A stretch of DNA of 5,407 nt from Candidatus Omnitrophota bacterium (GTDB lineage: Bacteria > Omnitrophota > Gorgyraeia > Gygaellales > Profunditerraquicolaceae): NCBI GenBank assembly GCA_018818365.1, contig JAHISH010000072.1, positions 1 through 5,407 on the forward strand. Reading direction: 5' to 3'. Positions 1 to 5,407 of the stretch are shown here, piece after piece. Under the pieces are notes generated by a model. That model had not been told where the DNA came from. It made no database searches and saw nothing but the letters and a program-made list of their open reading frames with translations. The position numbers were made by a program, and so were the translations under genes. Positions within the stretch are counted from its first letter, which is position 1. Each line of letters opens with the position of its first letter.

Positions 1-136
1 CCTTCTTAAGATTATCCCTGCGTACCCCTGCTAAATGAACACGCAAGGACCCCACTGCTGCCAAGAAGACTAACAGAACGCCGGTCAATATCTTAAACGC
101 AAGACTCTTATATATAGGTAAAGAAGCCTCCCTCAT
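1..136 (-). CDS. N-terminal fragment of a bitopic membrane protein in the GspM/PilO position
   Basis: A reading frame starts at the ATG at 136-134, overlapping the gspL stop as ATGA, with a good ribosome site (GAGGT, seven nt spacing) inside the gspL end. It runs open to the window edge, giving 45 codons. The protein begins with a short cytoplasmic tail MREASLPIYKSLAFK, then one hydrophobic helix ILTGVLLVFLAAVGSL (about residues 16-31), then a basic stretch (RVHLAGVRRDNLKK) that may lead into a periplasmic coiled coil. This topology and the place directly after gspL fit GspM or PilO, the periplasmic-facing partners of GspL/PilN. No family motif is visible in so short a piece, so the name rests on position and topology. 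It is too short and too far at the edge for an ordinary ORF listing. Confidence 0.7.
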   Translation of the reverse strand, partial: MREASLPIYKSLAFKILTGVLLVFLAAVGSLRVHLAGVRRDNLKK

Positions 137-1572
137 ATTCCTACCTCACTGCGCAACTTAAACTCGATGCCTTCAGACGCCCCTTTAGTCAAGAAGCTTG
201 AAGAGATAAGCTTTGCTTCTTTCACATCTTTATTCTTTTTAAGTTTAGTAAGGAATGCATTGATCTCCTCATAATCGGGGCCGGTTCCCGCCAAGAATAC
301 CGAAACACGCGCATCCTCCTTAGAATCAAGGTTACATTCGGATATCTTGATCGCAGGGCTCTTGGCCTGCGAGATCATCGCGAATACCTTAAGATATAAC
401 TGCTGCTGATCGACCCGTTGTTGAAGAAAAGATGCGGGTTTCGCAAGTATATTCTTCTTCCCATTCAGCTGTTCTATTTCCGGGAGCATATATGATACCT
501 TGCGTTGTAATTCCTTATTTCTTTTGGACTCCCGCTGTCCCGTTTGGAAAAGACGTACGCCCATATATCCAAGCGAACCTAATAATCCCACCATCACTAA
601 AGAAAGAATCTTTCTTGCAAGAACCTGCTGTACGAGATGCCGCTTCTGCTTAAGACGATCGAGTATATGGTTGATCGCAAGATGCCCGGGCAGGCAGAAA
701 TAGGTAATCCCTAACCCCACACTCAAAGCCATGCGTGAAGCGTTACTGGCAGGACAATGGGTCAAAGAAACCTTCTGGAACGGATCTAACAAGAGCACCT
801 CAGCATCCGCTAACGTTTTCTTAAGCGCCGCTAATAATTCGGGAGAAGAGTCCTCCCCACTTACATAAAGGCGTGAGGTCTTTTGGCTGGTCAAAGGATT
901 TTGGAGATAATGCGTATTGAAGATCCTTGCAACTTCTTGAGAAAAACGCACTAACGCCTCGGGCCCTCGGGCAAAGATATCTTTCCCCAGCGGAAGCGGA
1001 TACACCCACATGCGTTTGGCATCATAGAGAATAAGATCACTGGCAGTGCTACATATATGTAATAAAGAAAATTTATTTTCAAGGGAATAATTATAAATAA
1101 AAAGATTATATAAAGCCACCATTGACGTAGTAATGCCTACTACATGCACACCGCTTTGTTCTGCCGCCGCAATATACCCATCAACTACCTCTTTCTTGAC
1201 CGCGATAAGATGCAAATGACCATCTAATACAAAGGTATTCCAGAAGCATTCATCTAATTTAAAAGGAAGATTCTGGCGGGATAAAAACAGTATGACATCT
1301 TTTTCGCTTACTCTTTGCCTACTTTTTGCTAACGAAGGAGTGAGGGGGAAATTCCGGAAAAGGGCATTCTGCGTAGGCAAGTTGATTATCGCACCCGTTC
1401 CTTTGCGTAATGCTTGACGAAAAGGCTCTTGGCTGGACAATTCCTGTAAAGTCTTAGCCATCATAAGGCTGTTGACTTGTACACGGTCAGATTTCCTGAC
1501 CAGTTCTGCAGCCATAACCCTGCCCTCATCAATATCTAATCCTACAATGCTATTCTTAAACCATCCGAACAT
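133..1572 (-). CDS. gspL: GspL-type platform protein (PilM-PilN fusion)
   Basis: 479 residues in two parts. Residues 1 to about 300 are a PilM-like actin/ASKHA fold in the cytoplasm: SIVGLDIDEGRVMAAEL (8-24) is the phosphate-1 segment, LPFKLDECFWNTFVLD (102-117) matches the PilM P-F/Y-x-L-D-E motif, SRLYVSGE (233-240) is the adenosine-side segment, and MALSVGLGI (281-289) is the usual end of the fold. A single membrane helix follows at about 323-340, then a periplasmic helical stretch and a PilN-like ferredoxin fold (about 385-479). PilM and PilN are separate genes in type IV pili, while GspL joins the two folds, so GspL is the best name. It would recruit the GspE ATPase to the membrane and hold GspM. 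The phosphate-2 segment reads LLHICSTASDLIL (170-182), where PilM usually has an Asp and a Gly, so nucleotide binding is probably lost. Its stop overlaps the next start (ATGA). Confidence 0.85.
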   Translation of the reverse strand: MFGWFKNSIVGLDIDEGRVMAAELVRKSDRVQVNSLMMAKTLQELSSQEPFRQALRKGTGAIINLPTQNALFRNFPLTPSLAKSRQRVSEKDVILFLSRQNLPFKLDECFWNTFVLDGHLHLIAVKKEVVDGYIAAAEQSGVHVVGITTSMVALYNLFIYNYSLENKFSLLHICSTASDLILYDAKRMWVYPLPLGKDIFARGPEALVRFSQEVARIFNTHYLQNPLTSQKTSRLYVSGEDSSPELLAALKKTLADAEVLLLDPFQKVSLTHCPASNASRMALSVGLGITYFCLPGHLAINHILDRLKQKRHLVQQVLARKILSLVMVGLLGSLGYMGVRLFQTGQRESKRNKELQRKVSYMLPEIEQLNGKKNILAKPASFLQQRVDQQQLYLKVFAMISQAKSPAIKISECNLDSKEDARVSVFLAGTGPDYEEINAFLTKLKKNKDVKEAKLISSSFLTKGASEGIEFKLRSEVGI

Positions 1573-1575
1573 TCT

Positions 1576-1758
1576 TTATGTCCTTCCTAAAAGCTCTTTT
1601 AATTTAACCAGATCCGCTGCGGAATACTCCCTGCGTTTATTAATCAGATTCCTTTTGGCCTTAGGAACGATACGCTTACGCTCATAGCGTAATAGCGTCT
1701 GTTTGGAAATTCCCAGAAGCTTCGCCACATCTTGAGAAGAATAAAATGGTTTTTGCAC
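1576..1758 (-). CDS. Minimal MerR-like (BldC-type) HTH DNA-binding protein
   Basis: Sixty residues from a GTG start with a strong Shine-Dalgarno sequence. The whole protein is one MerR-type winged helix-turn-helix. YSSQDVAKLLGISKQTLLRYE (residues 6-26) is the HTH, with the typical A-x-x-L-G-I-S-x-x-T-L-x-R-Y-E pattern. The wing is RIVPKAKRNLINKRREYSAAD (29-49), with RREYS matching the R-R-Y/E-Y/F-S hallmark, and a last short helix LVKLKELL follows. The long C-terminal dimerisation helix and effector domain of full MerR regulators are absent. Size and build match BldC of Streptomyces (68 residues), a MerR-like protein known to bind direct repeats head to tail; excisionase-like or MlrA-type small HTH proteins are alternatives. 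It is the first gene after the promoter lying in the decamer array, and its stop is three nt from the gspL start, whose ribosome site lies in its last codons. Likely an autoregulator of this operon (inference). Confidence 0.85.
   Translation of the reverse strand: MQKPFYSSQDVAKLLGISKQTLLRYERKRIVPKAKRNLINKRREYSAADLVKLKELLGRT
1581..1588 (-). promoter_or_regulatory. Ribosome binding site of gspL, embedded in the end of the regulator gene
   Basis: AGGAAGGA on the minus strand lies eight nt before the ATG at 1572, inside the last codons of the MerR-like gene. It confirms this ATG as the gspL start and suggests that the two proteins are translated from one message. Confidence 0.75.
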
Positions 1759-1762
1759 CTGT

Positions 1763-1775
1763 CCTCACCCCCTTT
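1763..1775 (-). promoter_or_regulatory. Strong ribosome binding site deciding the GTG start of the MerR-like gene
   Basis: The minus strand reads AAAGGGGGTGAGG here, close to the anti-Shine-Dalgarno complement, with GGGGGTG ending seven nt before the GTG at 1758-1756. This strong site supports the GTG start although it is not ATG. Its first bases (AAAGG) are also one arm of a small inverted repeat with 1783-1778. Confidence 0.75.
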
Positions 1776-1800
1776 GACAAAGGATCACAAATAGCCTTTG
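1771..1800 (-). promoter_or_regulatory. Possible two-state RNA hairpin in front of the ribosome binding site
   Basis: On the minus-strand RNA, CAAAGG (1800-1795), CCTTTG (1783-1778) and CAAAGG (1776-1771) lie in order. The middle arm can pair either with the upstream copy (6-bp stem, 11-nt loop), leaving the ribosome site free, or with the downstream copy (about 5-bp stem, 3-nt loop), covering the start of the AAAGGGGGTG site. The upstream copy is also the last decamer unit. Stems are short, so this is a weak call. Confidence 0.25.
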
Positions 1801-1865
1801 AGACTTCTTGTTCATATTTGATATACTCTGAATACCATTGATAACATCTGATACTGTTTGAAGGT

Positions 1866-1894
1866 ATTCTATGTACTTTCATCGTATTTGTCAA
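1866..1894 (-). promoter_or_regulatory. Sigma70-type promoter for the regulator-gspL-gspM operon
   Basis: The minus strand carries a perfect -35 box TTGACA (1894-1889), a 17-nt spacer, and a -10 box TAGAAT (1871-1866, five of six matches to TATAAT). Transcription should begin near 1859, leaving a leader of about 100 nt before the GTG at 1758. The 17-bp spacer is optimal, unlike the 19-20 bp spacers of classical MerR-activated promoters, so a DNA-untwisting activation mechanism is not expected. Both boxes lie inside the decamer array, so a protein coating the array would cover the polymerase site and probably repress. Confidence 0.8.
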
Positions 1895-1915
1895 GCTTTT
1901 TTTATATCTTAGGGT
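1895..1915 (-). promoter_or_regulatory. AT-rich UP-element-like tract
   Basis: Directly upstream of the -35 box the minus strand is almost purely A/T, with a run of seven A residues (1904-1898) preceded by GATAT. This is the usual place for an alpha-subunit binding UP element, and may also bend the DNA. It overlaps decamer units 3 to 5, which are the poorest matches to the repeat consensus, as if promoter strength constrained them. Supported only by composition and position. Confidence 0.45.
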
Positions 1916-1975
1916 ATTGTATCGTGTCTGGTAGTACCTGAAGGGATAACACCGATGCGTTACGGCGAGGGGTAA

Positions 1976-4771
1976 TTACTCTCCCCGTTCTATGACTGAA
2001 CGGATGGTCTCAAACGGGGTAACCGGCGGGTTGTTAAATGTGTATTCCCCGCGCGATTGAATTTCATAGATATCAGACTTTACCGTGAGCATATTCCCAA
2101 AGTTAACGCCATCGGGATTAATGCGGAAAAGATCCCCTAACCCCAGCTCTGCGGCATCGTGAAGCCCTAAAGGGCGCGAGGAGATGATATCTTGCGCTAA
2201 ACGCGCGGAAGTAAAAAGCGATTCCAGGACTTCTCCGGAAGCAGTATTCACATTAATCCTGCCTTCCACACTATTGTCCGGCTCAAGACGAATCCCGGTA
2301 AGCGAAAGCGCTACATTTGCATCATTGATTATCTTTATACGCAGAACTGACGGAGTCGCTCCGCAGGGAACTTCCCCATACCAGGCAATCCCTCCATAGA
2401 ACAGAAGCTGGGAAAAATCGGTAAAATCCTCTTCCGCGGGGACATTGACCTGTACTGAAACGCGAATCCTGCCTGATGAAAGAAGCGGGTCATCACTAAT
2501 GATACTCAAAAGATAATTACCCTCCGGGATATCGGAAAATTCCCAAATTCCGCTATCGTACTTATCTTCGGAAACATATCCCCCTCCCTGCTCTTTAAAA
2601 TCACCCGTGAGGTAATGGGATTTTAACGCTCGCTCTTCTACATAAAAACTAAAACGGTCACATAGACGTACGATATCCCTGATTTCAAACTTCTTCCAAC
2701 TCTTGCCGTTTGAAAGTTTAAGAATCTCTTGCGTATCTACCAACGCACGGTTGAAGACGGTAACCTGATTTAAACTTTGTTTGACCGGCATCCCCGTAGC
2801 CTCATCCAAAATATACATTCCGGTATTTTCATTAGAGGTGCCGGGAGTTGCTTGGTCTACGCTTCCCGAAAAATACCATCCGTCGAACAATCCGTCATTA
2901 TCCGCATCATCTTGCGCACTAGGGTCTGCGCGTTCAATACTGACGAAATCTTGCACCTTGGCCGCCGTATACGAGACCCCGTCAACCTTGATACCCGCAG
3001 TATCTTTAAGAAACACCTTTCCTCCGTTATTAGGGATCAAATCAAACAAACAATCGATAGTATCGGCATAATCATCAAAGATCAGCCCTACCGTATTAAA
3101 TCCCCATACCTTTTGAAAATAAATGCGGTTATTCCGAAGCCGCACCGGAGTGGGAAAAACATCACTATTATCCACCACACACACCAAATGCTGGTAAGGC
3201 CTAATCGTCGTTCCCTCAGGTATGCGCGCCGGCCATCCCACCACTAGATCCCCCTGCAAGGAGTATACTTCCAAGACAAAATTACTGATATCAATCTCCT
3301 GAGGGGAAATATTAAGGACTTCGATGTATTCGGCATCAGGCTCTTGCAATAATCCGATCCCCGCAAACGAGGAGTTACTAAGGGTATTGTTTTTTATTTC
3401 CACTACCAACTTGCCTTGAATATCCACTTCCACGGTAAGAGGGAAATAATCTCCATCCTTAAGCCCATTCCCTCTTTCCGAGCCGATCGTGACATCACCA
3501 ACCGTTGCCCCCGCGACCGCCGCCTTGAGAACCAAATGATAAATTCCGGGTACGTAAGCCTGAAAGGTGTGGATGTAACTTTGGCCGGGGATGAGTTCGA
3601 CCGGATCAATCGATAGCACACGGGAAGGCTTAACCATAATTTCATTGATCACCAACGCCTCGGTTCCACTGACGATCTTTCTGGTAAAACCTGCAGCAGG
3701 GACAGAAGAAATAAGTTCAATATGGGAAAATCGGCTTAAGGCGTCCGGTAACGGGGTAATCGCAAAACTCAAGCTTCCCTCCTGCACCGTGACTTTTTGC
3801 ACCAGGCCCTCTCCTGAAAGAATTGTCTGCGCGTACCCTTGCGAAGGGATTTCAACCTTGCCGACGGCTTCGCTATCAAACGCACCATACAGAAAACAAT
3901 AATACTGCCCGTCCGCAACCGGCAGATTACTCCATGTAAAAGTCCCCTTCTGAGTCCCCGCGGAAGCTTGATAAATATTCCCTATTTTCTGCCAGCCGCC
4001 TGCGACCGTAAGCGCCGTAGGGGCAAACGCCCCGGATACAAATGAATCGATCAATGTCTGCGCCAAATCTTCATCCGCCGCATCCTTCAGGTTCGCTGCG
4101 TTCTTAAAACAATTGCTGACTCCGCGATTCAGAAACCCTTCCGCAACGTGCGGGGCGTGCGCACTGTTATAATACGTGCGCAGCCTTCTTTGAACGTCCG
4201 TCTCTTGATCTCGGGAATAGACCGTCAGATACCGTTTCGCCAGCGCAAATTCTTCTCTGCTTAAAACCTGGCTTAATTGTTCAATAGCATGAATGGGCTT
4301 AAGGGCAAGAATCGAATCTAACTTGTTTGAGGGAAGCTGCAGCGCGGAAAAAAGCTGTTCGAGACTGGAACTATCCGCAGTATTGAGGTTAAGCTTGGAA
4401 GATTCATCGGTAATGGCGATCGCGAAACGGCCGAAAAAGTTATCTTCGGTATCGGCAACAGAGAACCAACGGCTCTCTGCAGTACCGTCTTGATCAACAT
4501 CGGCATCGGCCCCTTGCGTAAGAGTATACAGAGAGTCTTGCAGCGTATCAAGAAGGTTCTCCCTTTTATCGAGCGCTAAGATCTTACGCCCATATACTAC
4601 TCCTGCTTCAGAAAGATACCGTGCCCGTAATTTATCAAGGGAACGCAGATTCGAGATATATTCTACATGAGAAAGATAGAAGAACGCTATCCCGACGAGA
4701 AAAACAACGGAGAGCACGGAAAGCACCACCAGTAATGCCTGGCCTCTTGACTGCGTATGGCTATGCGTCAT
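1976..4771 (-). CDS. gspK: Giant GspK-type minor pseudopilin with lamin-tail and beta-sandwich insertions
   Basis: 931 residues, against roughly 320 for ordinary GspK. The N-terminus (residues 1-34) is a prepilin leader and helix: QSRG^QALLVVLSVLSVV, with Val instead of Glu at mature position 5, which fits GspK, the pseudopilin known to lack Glu5. LSEAGVVYG (53-61) and SKLNLNTAD (125-133) open the first SAM/helix-hairpin-like GspK domain (to about 190). The matching C-terminal half starts at EGRINVNTASGEVL (836-849) and includes MLTVKSDIYEIQSRGEY (894-910). Between them lie about 600 extra residues. A lamin-tail-like domain starts at ALVINEIM (372-379), resumes at DAEYIEVLNIS (479-489) and ends at ATPGTSNEN (641-649). 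Three related beta modules sit near 248-356, 385-476 and 690-832. A DxDxDGxxxD calcium-type loop is at 622-630 and a similar acidic loop at 89-99. The ATG has no ribosome site and overlaps the pseudopilin stop, so translation is probably coupled. The role would be a pseudopilus tip complex with GspI; the function of the insertions is unknown. Confidence 0.9.
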   Translation of the reverse strand: MTHSHTQSRGQALLVVLSVLSVVFLVGIAFFYLSHVEYISNLRSLDKLRARYLSEAGVVYGRKILALDKRENLLDTLQDSLYTLTQGADADVDQDGTAESRWFSVADTEDNFFGRFAIAITDESSKLNLNTADSSSLEQLFSALQLPSNKLDSILALKPIHAIEQLSQVLSREEFALAKRYLTVYSRDQETDVQRRLRTYYNSAHAPHVAEGFLNRGVSNCFKNAANLKDAADEDLAQTLIDSFVSGAFAPTALTVAGGWQKIGNIYQASAGTQKGTFTWSNLPVADGQYYCFLYGAFDSEAVGKVEIPSQGYAQTILSGEGLVQKVTVQEGSLSFAITPLPDALSRFSHIELISSVPAAGFTRKIVSGTEALVINEIMVKPSRVLSIDPVELIPGQSYIHTFQAYVPGIYHLVLKAAVAGATVGDVTIGSERGNGLKDGDYFPLTVEVDIQGKLVVEIKNNTLSNSSFAGIGLLQEPDAEYIEVLNISPQEIDISNFVLEVYSLQGDLVVGWPARIPEGTTIRPYQHLVCVVDNSDVFPTPVRLRNNRIYFQKVWGFNTVGLIFDDYADTIDCLFDLIPNNGGKVFLKDTAGIKVDGVSYTAAKVQDFVSIERADPSAQDDADNDGLFDGWYFSGSVDQATPGTSNENTGMYILDEATGMPVKQSLNQVTVFNRALVDTQEILKLSNGKSWKKFEIRDIVRLCDRFSFYVEERALKSHYLTGDFKEQGGGYVSEDKYDSGIWEFSDIPEGNYLLSIISDDPLLSSGRIRVSVQVNVPAEEDFTDFSQLLFYGGIAWYGEVPCGATPSVLRIKIINDANVALSLTGIRLEPDNSVEGRINVNTASGEVLESLFTSARLAQDIISSRPLGLHDAAELGLGDLFRINPDGVNFGNMLTVKSDIYEIQSRGEYTFNNPPVTPFETIRSVIERGE

Positions 4772-5124
4772 AGAAAAGTAATAAAGCGCTGCCTTTGGGC
4801 TTTATTCTTATAGATAAAATCCACCTCAAGCTGCACAAAAACGACTTCTATCGCATTCTCAAACGGTAAGGTCTTTACCGTAACCGCCCAATTAAGGTCT
4901 CCTTCCTGACCGGCCGTATTTCCCATAGGTAGCGAAACGCCCTGCGATTTAATTTCATCAAATTTCTTATTCGCGAAGAACGCGACCTCATTGAGTTTCC
5001 GGCTATAATTGAGATTCTGCCACGCCATAGGAAAGAGGGAAAATATGCCCAGCATCCCGACGCCGAGGATGAATATGGCGATGAGAACTTCGATTAAGGT
5101 AAAACCTTTTTTAGGAATATGCAT
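4768..5124 (-). CDS. gspI: GspI/PilV-like minor pseudopilin
   Basis: Small type IV prepilin-like protein. From the ATG at 5124 it has 118 residues: a short basic leader MHIPKKG, a prepilin peptidase cleavage site G^F, Glu at mature position 5 (FTLIE), and a hydrophobic helix VLIAIFILGVGMLGIFSLF. It would be processed by the PilD/GspO peptidase and placed at the pseudopilus tip. The body is short (about 90 residues) and includes GDLNWAVTV and a strand-rich end with VVFVQLEVDFIYKNKAQRQRFITFL-type alternation (two strands), which resembles GspI (W-x-V motif, closing strand near the C-terminus) more than GspG, H or J. An in-frame TTG at 5140-5142 would add six residues (124 in total) and has AGG about 11 nt upstream; I prefer the ATG because a 6-7 residue leader is typical. 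Neither start has a strong ribosome site. The stop overlaps the gspK start (ATGA at 4768-4771), so the two are probably translationally coupled. The pseudopilin class is sure; GspI rather than another PilV-like type is likely. Confidence 0.85.
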   Translation of the reverse strand: MHIPKKGFTLIEVLIAIFILGVGMLGIFSLFPMAWQNLNYSRKLNEVAFFANKKFDEIKSQGVSLPMGNTAGQEGDLNWAVTVKTLPFENAIEVVFVQLEVDFIYKNKAQRQRFITFL

Positions 5125-5160
5125 ATGCCGTGGTAGACGCAAAGAAGCGCATACCTGCGT

Positions 5161-5407
5161 TTACCGGATGAGAGACCCCATCGTAAAGATAGGAAAGAAC
5201 AACGCAATGACGATAAAACCGACGATCGCACCCATGACCACGATTAAAACCGGTTCCAAGAGAGACAATAACCCGGTCAACGCAAAAGAAACCTCTGACT
5301 CGTAATCTTCCGAGGCATCAAGAAAGAGTTCCGCGATCTTACCGGTCTCCTCTCCGACCTGGATCATTTTTACCAGGGTCAAAGGGAAAAGATTGGTCTC
5401 CTCGATC
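5161..5407 (-). CDS. gspF: GspF/PilC-type T2SS inner-membrane platform protein, C-terminal fragment
   Basis: Only the last 81 codons are in the window; the reading frame stays open to the window edge, so the start lies beyond 5407. GspF (PilC in type IV pili) is the polytopic inner-membrane platform protein that couples the assembly ATPase to pseudopilus growth. The visible part shows the family's C-terminal signature: a VGEETGK motif preceded by a hydrophobic LVKMIQ stretch, an acidic helix (DASEDYESEV), the conserved SLLEPVLIVVMG segment, and a last transmembrane helix GAIVGFIVIALFFPIF just before the C-terminus. Length and order match the second GspF domain. The TTG at 5380-5382 is an internal codon, not a start. 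The stop is followed after 36 nt by the pseudopilin gene, as expected for one operon. The family call is very secure; whether it serves a T2SS or a pilus rests on the neighbouring gspK. Confidence 0.95.
   Translation of the reverse strand, partial: IEETNLFPLTLVKMIQVGEETGKIAELFLDASEDYESEVSFALTGLLSLLEPVLIVVMGAIVGFIVIALFFPIFTMGSLIR

Larger units (their letters stand above)
1791..1940 (-). repeat. Phased array of about fifteen degenerate 10-bp direct repeats (putative operator)
   Basis: Read on the minus strand from 1940 down to 1791, the sequence divides into fifteen consecutive decamers with no gaps. By my count the first base is C in 10 of 15, the second A in 13, the third a purine in all 15, the fourth A in 12, the ninth A in 10 and the tenth T in 11, giving a consensus near CARANNNNAT. 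The seven units between 1860 and 1791 all begin with CA, for example CAAACAGTAT and CAGAGTATAT. A 10-bp period puts each unit on the same face of the helix. The array runs across the promoter (the -35 box joins units 5 and 6, the -10 box units 7 and 8) and into the leader of the regulator mRNA. It stops abruptly on both sides. It is not in frame with any convincing gene. Likely a multi-site operator; binding by the adjacent MerR-like protein is inference. Confidence 0.75.

Noticed and set aside
133..1572. Assignment to a type IV pilus pilM gene alone.
   Set aside because: The protein continues through a membrane helix into a PilN-like domain, which standalone PilM lacks, and the neighbouring gene is gspK.
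1682..1894. A 70-codon minus-strand frame beginning at TTG 1894 (with an internal ATG at 1882) through the array and into the regulator gene.
   Set aside because: Its TTG is part of the -35 box and its ATG lies in the promoter spacer without a ribosome site; it overlaps the MerR-like gene in another frame, and the product resembles nothing I know.
1866..1894. Classical MerR operator: palindrome within a 19-20 bp spacer.
   Set aside because: The spacer is 17 bp and no long palindrome is centred in it; the AATACC/GGTATT pair (1831-1868) is explained equally well by variable positions of the decamers.
1791..1940. CRISPR array or plasmid iterons.
   Set aside because: Units are 10 bp, degenerate and without spacers; no cas, rep or partition gene is present, and the array overlaps a promoter of a secretion operon.
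1950..1967. Possible terminator hairpin after gspK (CGCCG and CGGTG arms on the minus strand).
   Set aside because: Only about five pairs with one G-T, an 8-nt loop and no following T-run in the direction of transcription.
2777..3247. A 156-codon plus-strand open frame inside gspK.
   Set aside because: Antisense shadow of a clearly coding gene; no ribosome site or recognisable domain, and protein-level motifs of the lamin-tail region are on the opposite strand. The other plus-strand frames (for example 432-653, 3591-3902 and 5009-5305) were rejected for the same reason.

Overview
The window is a fragment of a type II secretion system (T2SS) / type IV pilus-like gene cluster. Every credible gene lies on the minus strand, so transcription runs from high to low coordinates. 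In that order it holds: the 3' end of a gspF-type inner-membrane platform gene (5161-5407, cut by the window edge); a small gspI/pilV-type pseudopilin gene (4768-5124); a very large gspK-type minor pseudopilin gene (1976-4771, 931 residues, about three times the usual GspK length); a 217-bp intergenic region; a 60-codon MerR-like DNA-binding protein (1576-1758); a gspL-type gene that looks like PilM fused to PilN (133-1572); and the first 45 codons of a single-pass membrane protein in the GspM/PilO position (1-136). Genes are tightly packed, with ATGA overlaps at 4768-4771 and 133-136 and a 3-nt gap at 1573-1575.

No marker gene is present, so the organism can only be guessed. A moderate-GC genome, PilM-PilN-type GspL and a GspK carrying a lamin-tail domain are features I associate with uncultivated PVC-related lineages such as Candidatus Omnitrophota, or with Planctomycetes. 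This is inference, not proof.

The proteins would work together as the pseudopilus and inner-membrane platform of one machine. GspF and GspL, with the GspM-like protein, form the assembly platform that couples to the cytoplasmic ATPase. GspI and GspK are prepilin-peptidase substrates that would sit in the pseudopilus tip. The unusual GspK puts about 600 residues of beta-rich extracytoplasmic modules between its two canonical GspK halves, which would make a bulky tip.

The most interesting part is the intergenic region. A strong sigma70-type promoter (TTGACA, 17 bp, TAGAAT) drives the regulator-gspL-gspM segment. Lying across it, from about 1940 to 1791, is a helically phased array of about fifteen degenerate 10-bp direct repeats (consensus near CARANNNNAT on the minus strand), with seven consecutive units beginning CA just downstream of the predicted transcription start. 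The first gene behind this promoter encodes a minimal MerR-like winged-HTH protein with no dimerisation helix. This is the architecture known for Streptomyces BldC, which binds direct repeats as a head-to-tail filament. I therefore propose an autoregulatory, filament-forming operator controlling secretion-platform genes.
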